Below, one piece after another: positions 16,390 through 25,053 of a stretch of 64,000 nucleotides of DNA. The translations under genes and the position numbers were made by a program. Numbering within the stretch: the first letter of the stretch is position 1; each line of letters starts with the position of its first letter. Origin of the DNA: Flavobacterium agri (lineage in GTDB: Bacteria > Bacteroidota > Bacteroidia > Flavobacteriales > Flavobacteriaceae); assembly GCF_013401995.1 (NCBI RefSeq), contig NZ_JACBJI010000003.1, forward strand, positions 545,469 to 609,468, in the 5' to 3' direction. The notes under the pieces are model-generated. The model was not told the origin of the DNA. It searched no databases and worked only from the letters and a program-made list of their open reading frames with translations.

Positions 16390-16518
16390 GCTCCCGTCAA
16401 AAATTACGCCAATCCCCATAAATCAAAATTCACTGACACAACGCCCGAAATCCGAATCGAAATCAATCAACCAAACTGAATTTTTTCAAAGTGACCACAA
16501 TGGTTTTCCTCGAAAAAT

Positions 16519-16570
16519 TAAGCCACGAATGACGCGAATTTCACCAATCATTTGTGTCATTCGTCGCTAA
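16519..16570. repeat. GCCACGAAT inverted repeat, family 3, copy 2 (imperfect)
   Basis: AGCCACGAATGACGCGAA on the left pairs imperfectly with TTGTGTCATTCGTCGCT on the right. It is just downstream of the serine hydrolase stop codon (minus strand) and may end that transcript. Confidence 0.65.
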
Positions 16571-16582
16571 ATCATACGCCAA

Positions 16583-18103
16583 TCACTTCACACGCACGAA
16601 ATCCAGATCCTGGAAATCATAACTGAAATCAGTCAAAGGCGAAATCGGTTTCATCGTAAAATGATCGTTCCCATCCCAGAAAATATGCGCATCGGCGTGG
16701 AAATATCGGTTGTCCCATTTTACGACATAATTCTTGTCTTTATAGAAAAACACTTCGCCCGTAAGCTGTGGCGAGCGTTTCGAAGCCATGTACAACTTGC
16801 CTTTTTTGACCGAAAACACGACGTCTCCGAACCAATTGTCCTTGAAAGTTCCGAGCAATGGTTTCCAATCGGGCGTTTTTTTGTCCTTGACGTTTTGGTT
16901 CACCGTCGCCCAGACTTCATCGGTCACTTTGTCGGCGTCCGATTCGCGTTGACGCATTTTGTTGGCCAGATCGGTCACATGGTCGAATTCGGGCATGCCC
17001 AGATAACTGTCCTTGATCGTATTAGAAATTGCCGTAAACGCAGAGCCCGCCTGTTGGTTCGTCAAAACTATGATTCCGAGCTTCAAATCGGGAATCATAA
17101 GCGTTTGGGTCACGATACCTTCCAATCCGCCCGTGTGAGAAACCTGCAGTTTGCCTTTCACATCGTTGAGAACCCATCCCAATCCGTAGGTTTTGAAGTT
17201 CGAAAAATAAGGCGCGACCGGTTTGTTGGGTTGGATCGTTTGGGGCGTCCACATTTCGTTGGCGACTTTTTCCGAAAAAATCTGCTTGCCTTCGAATTTG
17301 CCTTTGTTCATCTGTAAAATCAACCAATTCGACAAATCGTTGACGCTTGCATAAAGCCCGGCTGCCGCATCGAACGTGTGCAGTTTGTAGCGCGAAATGA
17401 TCTTGAGTTTGCCGTCTATGGGCACATGCGGATCGATCACGTTCGTCGTGTCTTTCAAGCGATAGAACGAAGACGCGCTGTTTTTCATTCCGATAGGTTG
17501 CATGATGCGTTCCTCGACGAATTCGTTCCAGGTTTTGCCGCTCACGCGATGCACGACTTCGCCGGCGACGATATACAGCAAGTTGTCGTAATCGTATTTG
17601 GTCCTGAAGGCCGAAGTCGGTTTAAGGAATTGCAGGTTGTTGACGATGTCCTGGACCTGGAAGTTGTTCCCGTCGGGCCAAACCATCAAATCGCCTGCGC
17701 CAAGCCCGAGTCCGCTCCTGTGCGTGAGCAAGTCGCGTATCGTGAATTCGTTCGTGACGTAATCGTTGTACATCTTGAACTCGGGAATGTGTTTGACGAC
17801 TTTGTCATCCCAGGAAATCTTGCCTTCGTCTACCAAAATCGCAAGTGCCGCCGAAGTGAAGGCCTTGGAATTCGATGCGATGCCAAAAAGCGTGTTCGCA
17901 TCCACTTTTTGCTTGGTTTTGATCGATTTCACGCCGTAACCTTTGGCGTGCACGACTTTTCCGTCTTTTACGATTGCCACGGCAATTCCGGGAACGTCGA
18001 AGGCTTTTAGGGATTTTTCGACTACTTCGTCGATTTTGGATTCCGAAAGTTGGGCTTGGGCCGAAAAAGCCACGAAAGCCGCCAAGAGATAAATGTATTT
18101 CAT
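16583..18103 (-). CDS. Serine hydrolase, class C beta-lactamase-like, periplasmic
   Basis: This 506-residue protein has a signal peptide (MKYIYLLAAFVAFSAQAQ). The beta-lactamase/penicillin-binding fold has the SxxK nucleophile Ser77-Asn-Ser-Lys80 (FGIASNSKAFTSAALA), the YxN motif at about Tyr172-Asp-Asn174, and HTGG in VSHTGGLEGIVTQTL where KTG normally lies. The last ~100 residues are a DUF3471-like beta domain (LLGTFKDNWFGDVVFSVKKG). Members are mostly D-aminopeptidases or esterases of unknown substrate; true beta-lactamase activity is not implied. It is flanked by repeats on both sides and stands as its own unit. Confidence 0.9.
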   Translation of the reverse strand: MKYIYLLAAFVAFSAQAQLSESKIDEVVEKSLKAFDVPGIAVAIVKDGKVVHAKGYGVKSIKTKQKVDANTLFGIASNSKAFTSAALAILVDEGKISWDDKVVKHIPEFKMYNDYVTNEFTIRDLLTHRSGLGLGAGDLMVWPDGNNFQVQDIVNNLQFLKPTSAFRTKYDYDNLLYIVAGEVVHRVSGKTWNEFVEERIMQPIGMKNSASSFYRLKDTTNVIDPHVPIDGKLKIISRYKLHTFDAAAGLYASVNDLSNWLILQMNKGKFEGKQIFSEKVANEMWTPQTIQPNKPVAPYFSNFKTYGLGWVLNDVKGKLQVSHTGGLEGIVTQTLMIPDLKLGIIVLTNQQAGSAFTAISNTIKDSYLGMPEFDHVTDLANKMRQRESDADKVTDEVWATVNQNVKDKKTPDWKPLLGTFKDNWFGDVVFSVKKGKLYMASKRSPQLTGEVFFYKDKNYVVKWDNRYFHADAHIFWDGNDHFTMKPISPLTDFSYDFQDLDFVRVK

Positions 18104-18337
18104 AATTTTTTAGCCGCGAATTTCACGAATGACACAAATATATTCGAAGCGTGATATTAGTTGTTAAAAGAAGATAATGTTACGGGATGGTGGCTTTTTT
18201 AGCCACGAATGGCACAAATTACATAAATATATACGTGGCTTCTATCAAGTTGAGGAAAAATGATTGGCATGGGACAACGGAGTTTTACCTATTCGCGATT
18301 ATAAAAATTAGTGAAATTCGCGCTATTCGTGGCTATA
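18104..18337. repeat. Rearranged cluster of family 3 half-repeats
   Basis: The whole 234-base gap is built of GCCACGAAT-type pieces: a left half at 18110-18141 (TAGCCGCGAATTTCACGAAT), another left half at 18199-18222, a short ACGTGGCT at 18233-18240, and a right arm at 18311-18334 (ATTCGCGCTATTCGTGGCT). It looks like two or more copies inserted and partly lost. No gene is seen. Confidence 0.55.
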
Positions 18338-19120
18338 TCAAAACCCACGCTGCCGTTTCGCCTCGAAAATCAAAATCGCCGCCGCAACCGACACGTTCAT
18401 CGAATCGATCTCGCCTTGCATCGGAATCATGATGTTCTGCTTTGCCGCGTTTCGCCAGTCTTGCGTGAGCCCCGTAGCTTCCGTTCCTACGACAAGCGCG
18501 GTCGCCGACGTGAAATCCTGTTCGTGATACGCAATGGAGTCTTGCAACGTTGCGCCGTAAATCGCGATGTTGCGTGCTTTGAGAAAAGCGATCACTTCTT
18601 CGGTCGTTCCCGTTGCGATCTGGTTCGTGAACAAACATCCGACGCTCGAGCGCACGATGTTCGGGTTGTACATATCCGATTTGGGATTCGCGATGATCAC
18701 CGCGTCGAGATTTGCCGCATCGGCGGTTCGCAGCATCGCGCCTATGTTTCCGGGCTTTTCGGGTGCTTCGGCTACCAATACCAACGGATTTTCCGATAAT
18801 TCCAAATCCGACAAGGACAAACTTTTCGATTTCGCGACGGCAATCACGCCTTCGGTCGTATCGCGATAGGCGAGTTTTTGGTACACCTCTTTCGAGATTT
18901 CTATCTTCTGAAAATCCGAAAATCTAAAAATCCGGAAATCAAAATCGGTTTCGGCCAAATACAACACCGTCTCGATTTCATATCCGCCTTTGACCGCCAG
19001 TTCGATTTCGCGTTTGCCTTCGATCAAAAAAGTACCCGATTGCTTGCGCGCCTTGGCTTTTTCCTGCAATTGGACCAACTGTTTGATGAACGGGTTTTGT
19101 GCCGAAGTGATCTGTTTCAT
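18338..19120 (-). CDS. TrmH/SpoU family RNA 2'-O-methyltransferase
   Basis: This 260-residue protein has an N-terminal substrate-binding domain (SAQNPFIKQLVQLQEKAKAR, typical of the SpoU family) and a C-terminal SPOUT knot. The knot motifs are APEKPGNIGAMLRTADAAN (motif 1), ALVVGTEATGLTQDW (motif 2) and GEIDSMNVSVAAAILIFEAK (motif 3, with the catalytic Asn-Val-Ser). It methylates ribose 2'-OH in rRNA or tRNA using SAM; the target base is not determined. The ATG overlaps the stop of the longer, read-through form of the upstream gene (ATGA at 19117-19120). Confidence 0.93.
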   Translation of the reverse strand: MKQITSAQNPFIKQLVQLQEKAKARKQSGTFLIEGKREIELAVKGGYEIETVLYLAETDFDFRIFRFSDFQKIEISKEVYQKLAYRDTTEGVIAVAKSKSLSLSDLELSENPLVLVAEAPEKPGNIGAMLRTADAANLDAVIIANPKSDMYNPNIVRSSVGCLFTNQIATGTTEEVIAFLKARNIAIYGATLQDSIAYHEQDFTSATALVVGTEATGLTQDWRNAAKQNIMIPMQGEIDSMNVSVAAAILIFEAKRQRGF

Positions 19121-19683
19121 GTCGCGAAATTATCCCTTTTCCGCCGAAACGAAAACAAAAGCGCTGTCAAACCCGTAAACAAGGCCAATTTCCACAGGAT
19201 GGCTTATGCGATAGACGGAAACATCGCATCGGAATCCATCGACCATGAGCCCGGCAAATAGTCGCGATGCAGCGAGGTAACGATGATCACGAATTTCTCG
19301 AAGTTGAAAAACAACAGAAAAGCGATGATGAATCTCGTGAGGAAATTCTCCCGAACCTTGCGAAACAGCAACAAAAACGGGAAAGCCATGTACATCAAAG
19401 GCGGAATCCAAAGCGCGAATCCATAAGGGCTTACAAGGCGTTGGTGATAATGCGCCCTGCTTTCTTCCGACAGCATCGTGTTCACCATTTCGCAGGCATA
19501 AACGATAAAATACACTGCCGAAACACCGCAAACCACGAGCGCCGCGGACCAATCGAAATCACGCAGTTTTTCCTTCGGTTTTTTGGACCGCAACCCGAAA
19601 TAAACCAAGGTGTACAGGAAAAATCCGCTCTGGCAGTTGTCTATGAGCTGGTGGACGATCTCTAAAAATCCGAATTCTTCCAT
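19117..19683 (-). pseudogene. Membrane protein interrupted by an in-frame TAA (19204-19206)
   Basis: The intact part (159 codons, 19683 to 19204) starts MEEFGFLEIVHQLIDNC. It has hydrophobic segments at about 20-33, 45-68, 88-107 and 115-135. It stops at TAA. In the same frame after the stop come 28 more codons encoding a final helix and basic tail (ILWKLALFTGLTALLFSFRRK), ending in TGA that overlaps the methyltransferase ATG as ATGA. Such a typical junction argues that the long frame was the original gene. The stop is a recent mutation or a sequencing error, or a tolerated truncation. Function unknown; no family is recognised. Confidence 0.6.
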
Positions 19684-19691
19684 AATGCAGA

Positions 19692-19737
19692 TTGGAATTT
19701 GGGATTTGGAATTTGGGATTTGGAATTTGGAATTTTT
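19692..19737. repeat. Short tandem repeat (GGAATTTGGGATTT units)
   Basis: About three imperfect 14-base units of GGAATTTGGGATTT fill the gap between the DUF58 gene stop and the start region of the membrane protein gene. The number of units could vary by replication slippage. It lies at the 5' side of the minus-strand membrane protein gene. Confidence 0.7.
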
Positions 19738-21075
19738 CTACAATATCCCGCGTGCCTTAATCTCCAAATACTTATTGATCGTATCCAAAGTCAGATCTTC
19801 GGGCGAAGTAAGCAGCGAATAAATCCCGTATTTGCGCAATTCATTGACGATGAGACGTTTTTCGAACATGAATTTCTCGGCCACGACCTTGTCGTAGACT
19901 TCATGGATGTTGTCGGCTTTCTTTTCGATGATCGAATTGAGTTCGGTGTTCTTGAAGAAAACGACCACGAGCAAATGATGCTTCGCGATTCCTTTGAGGT
20001 AGCGCAACTGGCGGTGCAACCCGTCGAGCGTCTCGAAATTCGTGTACAGCATGATCAGGCTGCGGTGGTTCACGTTCTTTCGGATATCGGCATACAAACG
20101 GCTGTAATCGCTCTCGAAAAAATCGGTTTTGACGTTGTACAGGTTCTCGAGGATTTTCTCCATTTGGGACGAACGCTTCTCGGCAACCACACGGTTTTCT
20201 ACCTTTTTCGAGAACGAGAACATACCTGCTTTGTCCTGTTTTTTAAGGATGACGTTCGAAAGTACGAGCGTCGCGTTGATCGCATAATCCAACAGGCTCA
20301 ATCCGTTGAACGGCATTTTCATTACGCGTCCTTTATCGATTGCCATGTACACCGACTGCGATTTCTCGTCCTGGTATTGGTTCACCATGAAATTCGATTT
20401 CTTGGCCGTGGCTTTCCAGTTTATCGTGCGGATGTCGTCGCCCATCACGTATTCCTTGATCTGCTCGAATTCCATCGTGTGGCCGATGCGTCGGATGCGT
20501 TTCACGCCGTACTGCGTCAAGTGATGCGAGAACGCCATGAGGTCGTATTTGCGCAGCTGTATGAACGACGGATACGTCTTGACCATTTGCTTGTCGCCGA
20601 AAATAAAGCGTCGCGACACCAAGCGCAGCGGAGAAGAAATGTACACGTTGAGCTTGCCGAAATGGTATTCGCCTCTTTCGGTCGGACGCAGCGCATAACT
20701 GAATTCGTCTGCCGAAGCTTGTTTGATCTTGCGTTCGATATCGAAATTCCGGATTTGGAACTGTTCGGGAATCTCATCGATGATGTGCACTTTCACGGCA
20801 AACGTGTAAAAGTTGCGCAGTTTCACGATGACGGGATTCTCGTCTCCGTTAGAGAACTTTTCGGGTAATTCGCGTTCGGCTTCGATCGGATTGGCGGCCA
20901 TGAAAAGAATCAGCACGTCGAGCGCCAAAAACGTCATGAGCGCCAAAAACAGGTATTTCGACGCGTTGAACAGGTTCGGGAAGAAAAACGCCAATACGAA
21001 AAACGTTCCCACCGCGATAAGCAGGTAGAAAAACAGGTTGTTGATGTACAATCCGAAAAGGCGCAGTCGTTTCAA
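19738..21075 (-). CDS. DUF58 domain protein (MoxR-associated)
   Basis: This 445-residue protein has two N-terminal membrane helices (about residues 12-32 and 38-58). A vWA-like DUF58 domain follows, with the family hallmark GDDIRTINWKATAKKSNFMV and then DEKSQSVYMAIDKGRVM, in which the Asp-x-Lys/Ser-like metal site is weak. DUF58 proteins always pair with MoxR ATPases; their client is unknown. Last gene of the five-gene operon. The start is TTG at 21075, two bases after the moxR stop (MKRLRLFGLYINNLFFYLL); no ATG fits better. Confidence 0.9.
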   Translation of the reverse strand: MKRLRLFGLYINNLFFYLLIAVGTFFVLAFFFPNLFNASKYLFLALMTFLALDVLILFMAANPIEAERELPEKFSNGDENPVIVKLRNFYTFAVKVHIIDEIPEQFQIRNFDIERKIKQASADEFSYALRPTERGEYHFGKLNVYISSPLRLVSRRFIFGDKQMVKTYPSFIQLRKYDLMAFSHHLTQYGVKRIRRIGHTMEFEQIKEYVMGDDIRTINWKATAKKSNFMVNQYQDEKSQSVYMAIDKGRVMKMPFNGLSLLDYAINATLVLSNVILKKQDKAGMFSFSKKVENRVVAEKRSSQMEKILENLYNVKTDFFESDYSRLYADIRKNVNHRSLIMLYTNFETLDGLHRQLRYLKGIAKHHLLVVVFFKNTELNSIIEKKADNIHEVYDKVVAEKFMFEKRLIVNELRKYGIYSLLTSPEDLTLDTINKYLEIKARGIL

Positions 21076-21077
21076 AA

Positions 21078-22142
21078 TTATCTCGGAATTTCTACTGATT
21101 CAAGGATCTGTTTGATGATTTCGGTACTCGTAAGGCCTTCCATTTCGCGTTCGGGCGTTACGATGATACGGTGTTGAAGCACCGGGATCGCGGCGTCCTT
21201 GATGTCTTCGGGCGTCACGAAATCGCGTCCTCTGAGCGCGGCAAAACCTTTCGAGGCATTGAGGATCGCGATCGATGCACGAGGTGAAGCGCCCAAATAC
21301 AAGAACGCATTTTCCCGTGTGTTGATCACAATTTTGGCGATGTATTCCACCAATTGCGGCTCGATGATGATCTGCTTCACGAGCGCCTGGAATTCGCTGA
21401 TCTGTTTGCCCGAAATCACGGGTTTGATGTTTTCGAGTTTGTCGTGGCTCTGCAATTTGTGCTCGCGCATGATGATGTCGATTTCCTGGCTCAATTTCGG
21501 ATAATCCACAGAAATCTTGAACAGGAAACGGTCGAGCTGGGCTTCAGGCAAACGGTATGTTCCTTCTTGTTCGATCGGGTTTTGGGTTGCCACGACAAGG
21601 AAAGGCGCGTCCATTTCGTAACGCTTTCCGTCGATGGTCACCTGGCGTTCTTCCATGACCTCGAACAAGGCCGCCTGGGTTTTGGCCGGCGCGCGGTTGA
21701 TCTCGTCGATCAGGATCAGGTTCGAGAAAACAGGCCCTTTCCTGAACTCGAATTCGGTTTTCTTCTGGTCGTAAACAGACGTACCCAAAATATCCGAAGG
21801 CATCAGGTCGGGTGTGAACTGTATGCGGCTGAAACCGATGTCGGTCGTCTTGGCGAGTAATTTCGCCGTGATCGTCTTGGCGACTCCGGGAACGCCTTCG
21901 AGCAGTACGTGCCCGTTCGACAACAGCGCGACGAGCAATTGGTCGATCATTTTTTCCTGTCCGACGATCACGCTCGACAATTCCCTGCGTACTTTTTCGA
22001 GACTTTCCGAAAGCGGAGCGAGGTTGATGCGGTTGTTGAAATGCACGTCGCCCGAAGATGCGTTATCGGGTGTGCTTCCGAACGAAGGCATAAAACGGTT
22101 GTCGTTATTTTGAGGCTCTTGGTTTTGGTTTTCGTTTTCCAT
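21078..22142 (-). CDS. MoxR family AAA+ ATPase
   Basis: This 354-residue protein has Walker A GVPGVAKTITAKLLAK, Walker B LILIDEINRAPAKTQAALFE, sensor 1 FLVVATQNPIEQEGTYRLPE, and the C-terminal lid with YLGASPRASIAILNASKG. MoxR ATPases act as chaperones that mature or load metal cofactors into vWA-domain partners. Here the partner is likely the DUF58 protein that follows directly. The first ~45 residues are Asn/Gln-rich and unlikely to fold. Its ATG shares one base with the DUF4350 stop (TGATG), so translation is coupled. Confidence 0.95.
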   Translation of the reverse strand: MENENQNQEPQNNDNRFMPSFGSTPDNASSGDVHFNNRINLAPLSESLEKVRRELSSVIVGQEKMIDQLLVALLSNGHVLLEGVPGVAKTITAKLLAKTTDIGFSRIQFTPDLMPSDILGTSVYDQKKTEFEFRKGPVFSNLILIDEINRAPAKTQAALFEVMEERQVTIDGKRYEMDAPFLVVATQNPIEQEGTYRLPEAQLDRFLFKISVDYPKLSQEIDIIMREHKLQSHDKLENIKPVISGKQISEFQALVKQIIIEPQLVEYIAKIVINTRENAFLYLGASPRASIAILNASKGFAALRGRDFVTPEDIKDAAIPVLQHRIIVTPEREMEGLTSTEIIKQILESVEIPR

Positions 22143-23326
22143 CAGTTTAAGAGTTTTTCCAATGCGGTGTTAATTTGAATCAGGTCTTCTTCCACGGCCG
22201 TGTGCGGGCTTTTCCTGTGGTGGTTGATCAAGAAGACCGCCTGTTCTATCAAAGCGAGTTCCTTACCCGACTTTTGGTGCAGCTTCTCTACGAACGCGTC
22301 GTCGAGTTTGGTCGTATCTATCAAATAATCGTTTCGGATCTTTTCAAGGAAATAAATGATTTTGCGATCGATGACCGTATGATGGTCGCCTTCCTGGAAG
22401 TACAAATTGCCGATGGTCTTCGCAAAATCGACCGTCGTATTCGGAAGTGGTTCCAAAATAGGCACGATACGCTGTTTCCTTCTGGCGTTGAAAACCATGA
22501 ACGCGAGCATTCCGAACACGAAAATCAGCCAAGCCCAATACAAAGCCGGTTGAGACGTGATGAAACGCAAAGGCGACGAACTTATCGCACCCATATTCTC
22601 CGAAACGTACCAATACGTCTGGCCTTCGGGAAGATACGACAACGTTTTCGCCGCATATTCCGAATGGTCGTCCTTGAGCATATGGATATTCGTAAAAGCG
22701 GCCGGTGTCGTATGCAAATAAAATGCGCCGTTTCCGAAATTGACCTTGACGAAATTCACACGCGAGCTGTCGGCGGCAAAAGTGCCGAGAACGGTAGTGT
22801 TCAACGTATCGATCGACGAGAAATAATTCGCGTCGACACCTTCGTGGAGCGCATATTTTTTGGTTCCCAATCTCGGATTCGCGAACCCCAAACGCAACGT
22901 ATCGGTCAATTCCATATCGATGCGCGTCGCGATGTTGAGACTGTCCTTGAAGATTTCTGGAAAAGAACTCATGCTGATGAAAGCCGAATTCCCGTGGCTC
23001 ACATAATAGAAAATCTCTTTTACCGATTGGTCGTCGAGGTTGTCGCTACCCGAAATGTTGAGGATATTGCCCTTGAGTTTATACGTGTTGTTGTCGAAAT
23101 CGTAAATGGAATCGAGGAATTCATAAGGTGTGTCGTGCAGCCTGCGCACTTTCGTTCCGGTAAGACCGTCTATTTCGTGGTCGAGCACGTACAATCCGAA
23201 AGGAATGCGGTCGTAAACGGAGTACGAAGGCGTCCAGTCGATTTCTTTGGGCTTGCCGCTGTCCAAAATGATGATTCCCGCAAACAGCAAAACGAGAACG
23301 CCGATGTAAATCTTCAGTTTTCCCAT
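22142..23326 (-). CDS. DUF4350-like membrane-anchored protein
   Basis: This 394-residue protein has an N-terminal helix (KIYIGVLVLLFAGIIILDSG), a large extracytoplasmic domain containing the DUF4350-like sequence DRIPFGLYVLDHEID, a second helix at about 265-285 (LYWAWLIFVFGMLAFMVF), and a cytoplasmic helical C-terminal domain. DUF4350 sits in the glutamine-amidotransferase-like fold with no known activity. Its start overlaps the DUF4129 stop by one base (TAATG). Position inside the MoxR operon suggests it is part of the same envelope complex; that is inference. Confidence 0.82.
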   Translation of the reverse strand: MGKLKIYIGVLVLLFAGIIILDSGKPKEIDWTPSYSVYDRIPFGLYVLDHEIDGLTGTKVRRLHDTPYEFLDSIYDFDNNTYKLKGNILNISGSDNLDDQSVKEIFYYVSHGNSAFISMSSFPEIFKDSLNIATRIDMELTDTLRLGFANPRLGTKKYALHEGVDANYFSSIDTLNTTVLGTFAADSSRVNFVKVNFGNGAFYLHTTPAAFTNIHMLKDDHSEYAAKTLSYLPEGQTYWYVSENMGAISSSPLRFITSQPALYWAWLIFVFGMLAFMVFNARRKQRIVPILEPLPNTTVDFAKTIGNLYFQEGDHHTVIDRKIIYFLEKIRNDYLIDTTKLDDAFVEKLHQKSGKELALIEQAVFLINHHRKSPHTAVEEDLIQINTALEKLLN

Positions 23327-24069
23327 TATACGTTGTTTAAGGTTTGTTTGAACGAGGCGATGGCCTTTTCGAAAGTCGGGCCGTCTATTTCGAATTCACC
23401 GTACCAGATGTAATTGTACAGGTACGACAAATAGGCGAACTGCTTTTTGTCCGACTCTTTCGCGATCTCGTACAAATAATCGGAATTCGTCTTTTCGATA
23501 TCCCATTGGATGATGCCGCGTTTCGAGAATTTCTGCAGCAGCCACAAGTAATAATAGCGGATGGCGAGGCGTTGGTCGCCCGACTGCAGCGTCTCGGCAA
23601 TCAGTTTTTCGAAATCGGCAGACTGGATGTTCTTTTCGATTTCTTCGGCCGAAAGGATGCGTTTGGTGGTGCTTCTTCCGAAAATCCATTGGCCTTCCTT
23701 GTTCATGATGGCGCGCACGATCAAGAAAATTACGCCGATTACCAAAACGATGGCCAATATGCGGATGATCCATCCGACGACGCTCGATGCGGTGCCGCCG
23801 AGATTGAAAAGATTGCTCAAAAGGTTTCCGAGCCACGCTTTGAAACGGTCCCAGGCCGTAAGTTCTTTGGGTTTCGGATTGTAATTGAATTCGTCGTCCT
23901 TGTACTTTTCCTTGAATTTTACGGGAAAAGTCTTCAGGACCACAGTCGATGTGTCGCGTACGATATCGGCTTCGGTATAGCGAACGTTTTCCTGCTCCAC
24001 CTCAAGGCTGTCCTGGGCATATGAGCCGAAAGACAATAAAACCAACGTTATGAAAAAGAACTTACGCAA
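23326..24069 (-). CDS. DUF4129 domain protein
   Basis: This 247-residue protein has a signal-like N terminus (FFFITLVLLSFGSYAQDS), an extracytoplasmic stretch, one membrane helix at about 95-118 (VVGWIIRILAIVLVIGVIFLI), and a C-terminal DUF4129 domain. That domain contains RLAIRYYYLWLLQKFSKRG and IQWDIEKTNSDYLYEI. DUF4129 is usually the tail of transglutaminase-like or MoxR-linked proteins. The start is TTG at 24069, overlapping the SpoIIM gene by 8 bases. Confidence 0.85.
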   Translation of the reverse strand: MRKFFFITLVLLSFGSYAQDSLEVEQENVRYTEADIVRDTSTVVLKTFPVKFKEKYKDDEFNYNPKPKELTAWDRFKAWLGNLLSNLFNLGGTASSVVGWIIRILAIVLVIGVIFLIVRAIMNKEGQWIFGRSTTKRILSAEEIEKNIQSADFEKLIAETLQSGDQRLAIRYYYLWLLQKFSKRGIIQWDIEKTNSDYLYEIAKESDKKQFAYLSYLYNYIWYGEFEIDGPTFEKAIASFKQTLNNV

Positions 24070-25033
24070 GGTTTTTGAGCTGTTTTTTGTGGACGAATAC
24101 GGGGTAAATCAAATAGTACCACGAAATGAACGAAAGTGTCGACAGGATGATGGCGGTGCTGGCCCAAATCGGCATGTCGACAGAATAGCGCGTAATGAAA
24201 CCTTCAAGGAATCCGGCGGCGATCGTGAATGCCCAAGTGCTCAAGTAGATTTTGAACGAGGCCATGAATCCTCTTTTGAGCGAATTAAGCCTTGAATACG
24301 TCCTCGGGAACAAAACCGACGCGCCCAGAATGAAGCCGGCCGCCGTTTCTACGACAATCCCGAAAATCTCCATCGATCCGTGGATCCAGATGCCACGCAC
24401 GCTTTCCCAAAAAACCTTGTGCTCATAGAACATGTATTGGAACGACCCCAGCATGATGCCGTTTTCGAACGCGATCCTGAACGTGCCGATTCCGGCCGAA
24501 ATCCCATAAAAATAACACATCGCGCCCACGCGAAGGTTGTTCAGCGTGATGCCGATGAAGCTTCCCCAATTGCTGCCCGATTTATAGACCGCGACGGGAT
24601 TGCCTTTCTCTATGTTTTCCATCGTCATGTTCACATAACCGTCGGAAAGTATCAGGCGGATGAAATCTTTATCGTTGATCGCCGAGATCACACCGATCCC
24701 GACCGAAAGGAAAAACAAGATGAACGCGTACAGGAAATAACGTCGGTACGCATAACACAACAACGGCACTTCGGTCTTGAAGAAATACACGAGCCGGTTT
24801 TTCTCGACGCGTTTGGTCTTATAGATTTTTTGATACACCTGTGCCGCGAGGTGGTTCAGGTAAACGACGGTCTTGCTTTTGGGGTAATACGTCTGGGCGA
24901 ACGACAGATCGTTGATGAGTTGGATGTAAAGGCTCGACATCTCATCGGGATTTTTTTTGTCGCCCGAGGTGATGGCACGTTCAAATTCAAGCCATTTTTC
25001 TTTATTTTGCCGGATGAACGCAATTTCTCTCAT
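24062..25033 (-). CDS. SpoIIM (stage II sporulation protein M) family membrane protein
   Basis: This 323-residue protein has a soluble N-terminal helical part (about 1-100) and then five membrane segments of the SpoIIM type: YFLYAFILFFLSVGIGVISA, NNLRVGAMCYFYGISAG, FRIAFENGIMLGSFQYM, HGSMEIFGIVVETAAGFILG. In Bacillus SpoIIM acts in engulfment; in non-sporulating Bacteroidota it accompanies RDD, DUF4129, MoxR and DUF58 genes. It is the first gene of the operon. Its ATG at 25033 is only 20 bases from the divergent RDD start, so the promoters must lie inside coding sequence. Confidence 0.9.
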   Translation of the reverse strand: MREIAFIRQNKEKWLEFERAITSGDKKNPDEMSSLYIQLINDLSFAQTYYPKSKTVVYLNHLAAQVYQKIYKTKRVEKNRLVYFFKTEVPLLCYAYRRYFLYAFILFFLSVGIGVISAINDKDFIRLILSDGYVNMTMENIEKGNPVAVYKSGSNWGSFIGITLNNLRVGAMCYFYGISAGIGTFRIAFENGIMLGSFQYMFYEHKVFWESVRGIWIHGSMEIFGIVVETAAGFILGASVLFPRTYSRLNSLKRGFMASFKIYLSTWAFTIAAGFLEGFITRYSVDMPIWASTAIILSTLSFISWYYLIYPVFVHKKQLKNLA

Positions 25034-25053
25034 TGGCGGCTAAAATAGGAATT

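Larger units (their letters stand above)
16224..16582. other. 359-base intergenic region with two repeats
   Basis: No gene is seen. It holds a possible relA -7 box (CAAAAGTA on + at 16285-16292, TACTTTTG on minus), family 1 repeat copy B at 16298-16389, and a family 3 inverted repeat at 16519-16570. The stretch 16400-16515 shows nothing clear. Confidence 0.6.

Noticed and set aside
22175..23413. 412-codon + strand frame over the DUF4350 gene
   Set aside because: Antisense shadow; composition is low in structure and no start context exists.
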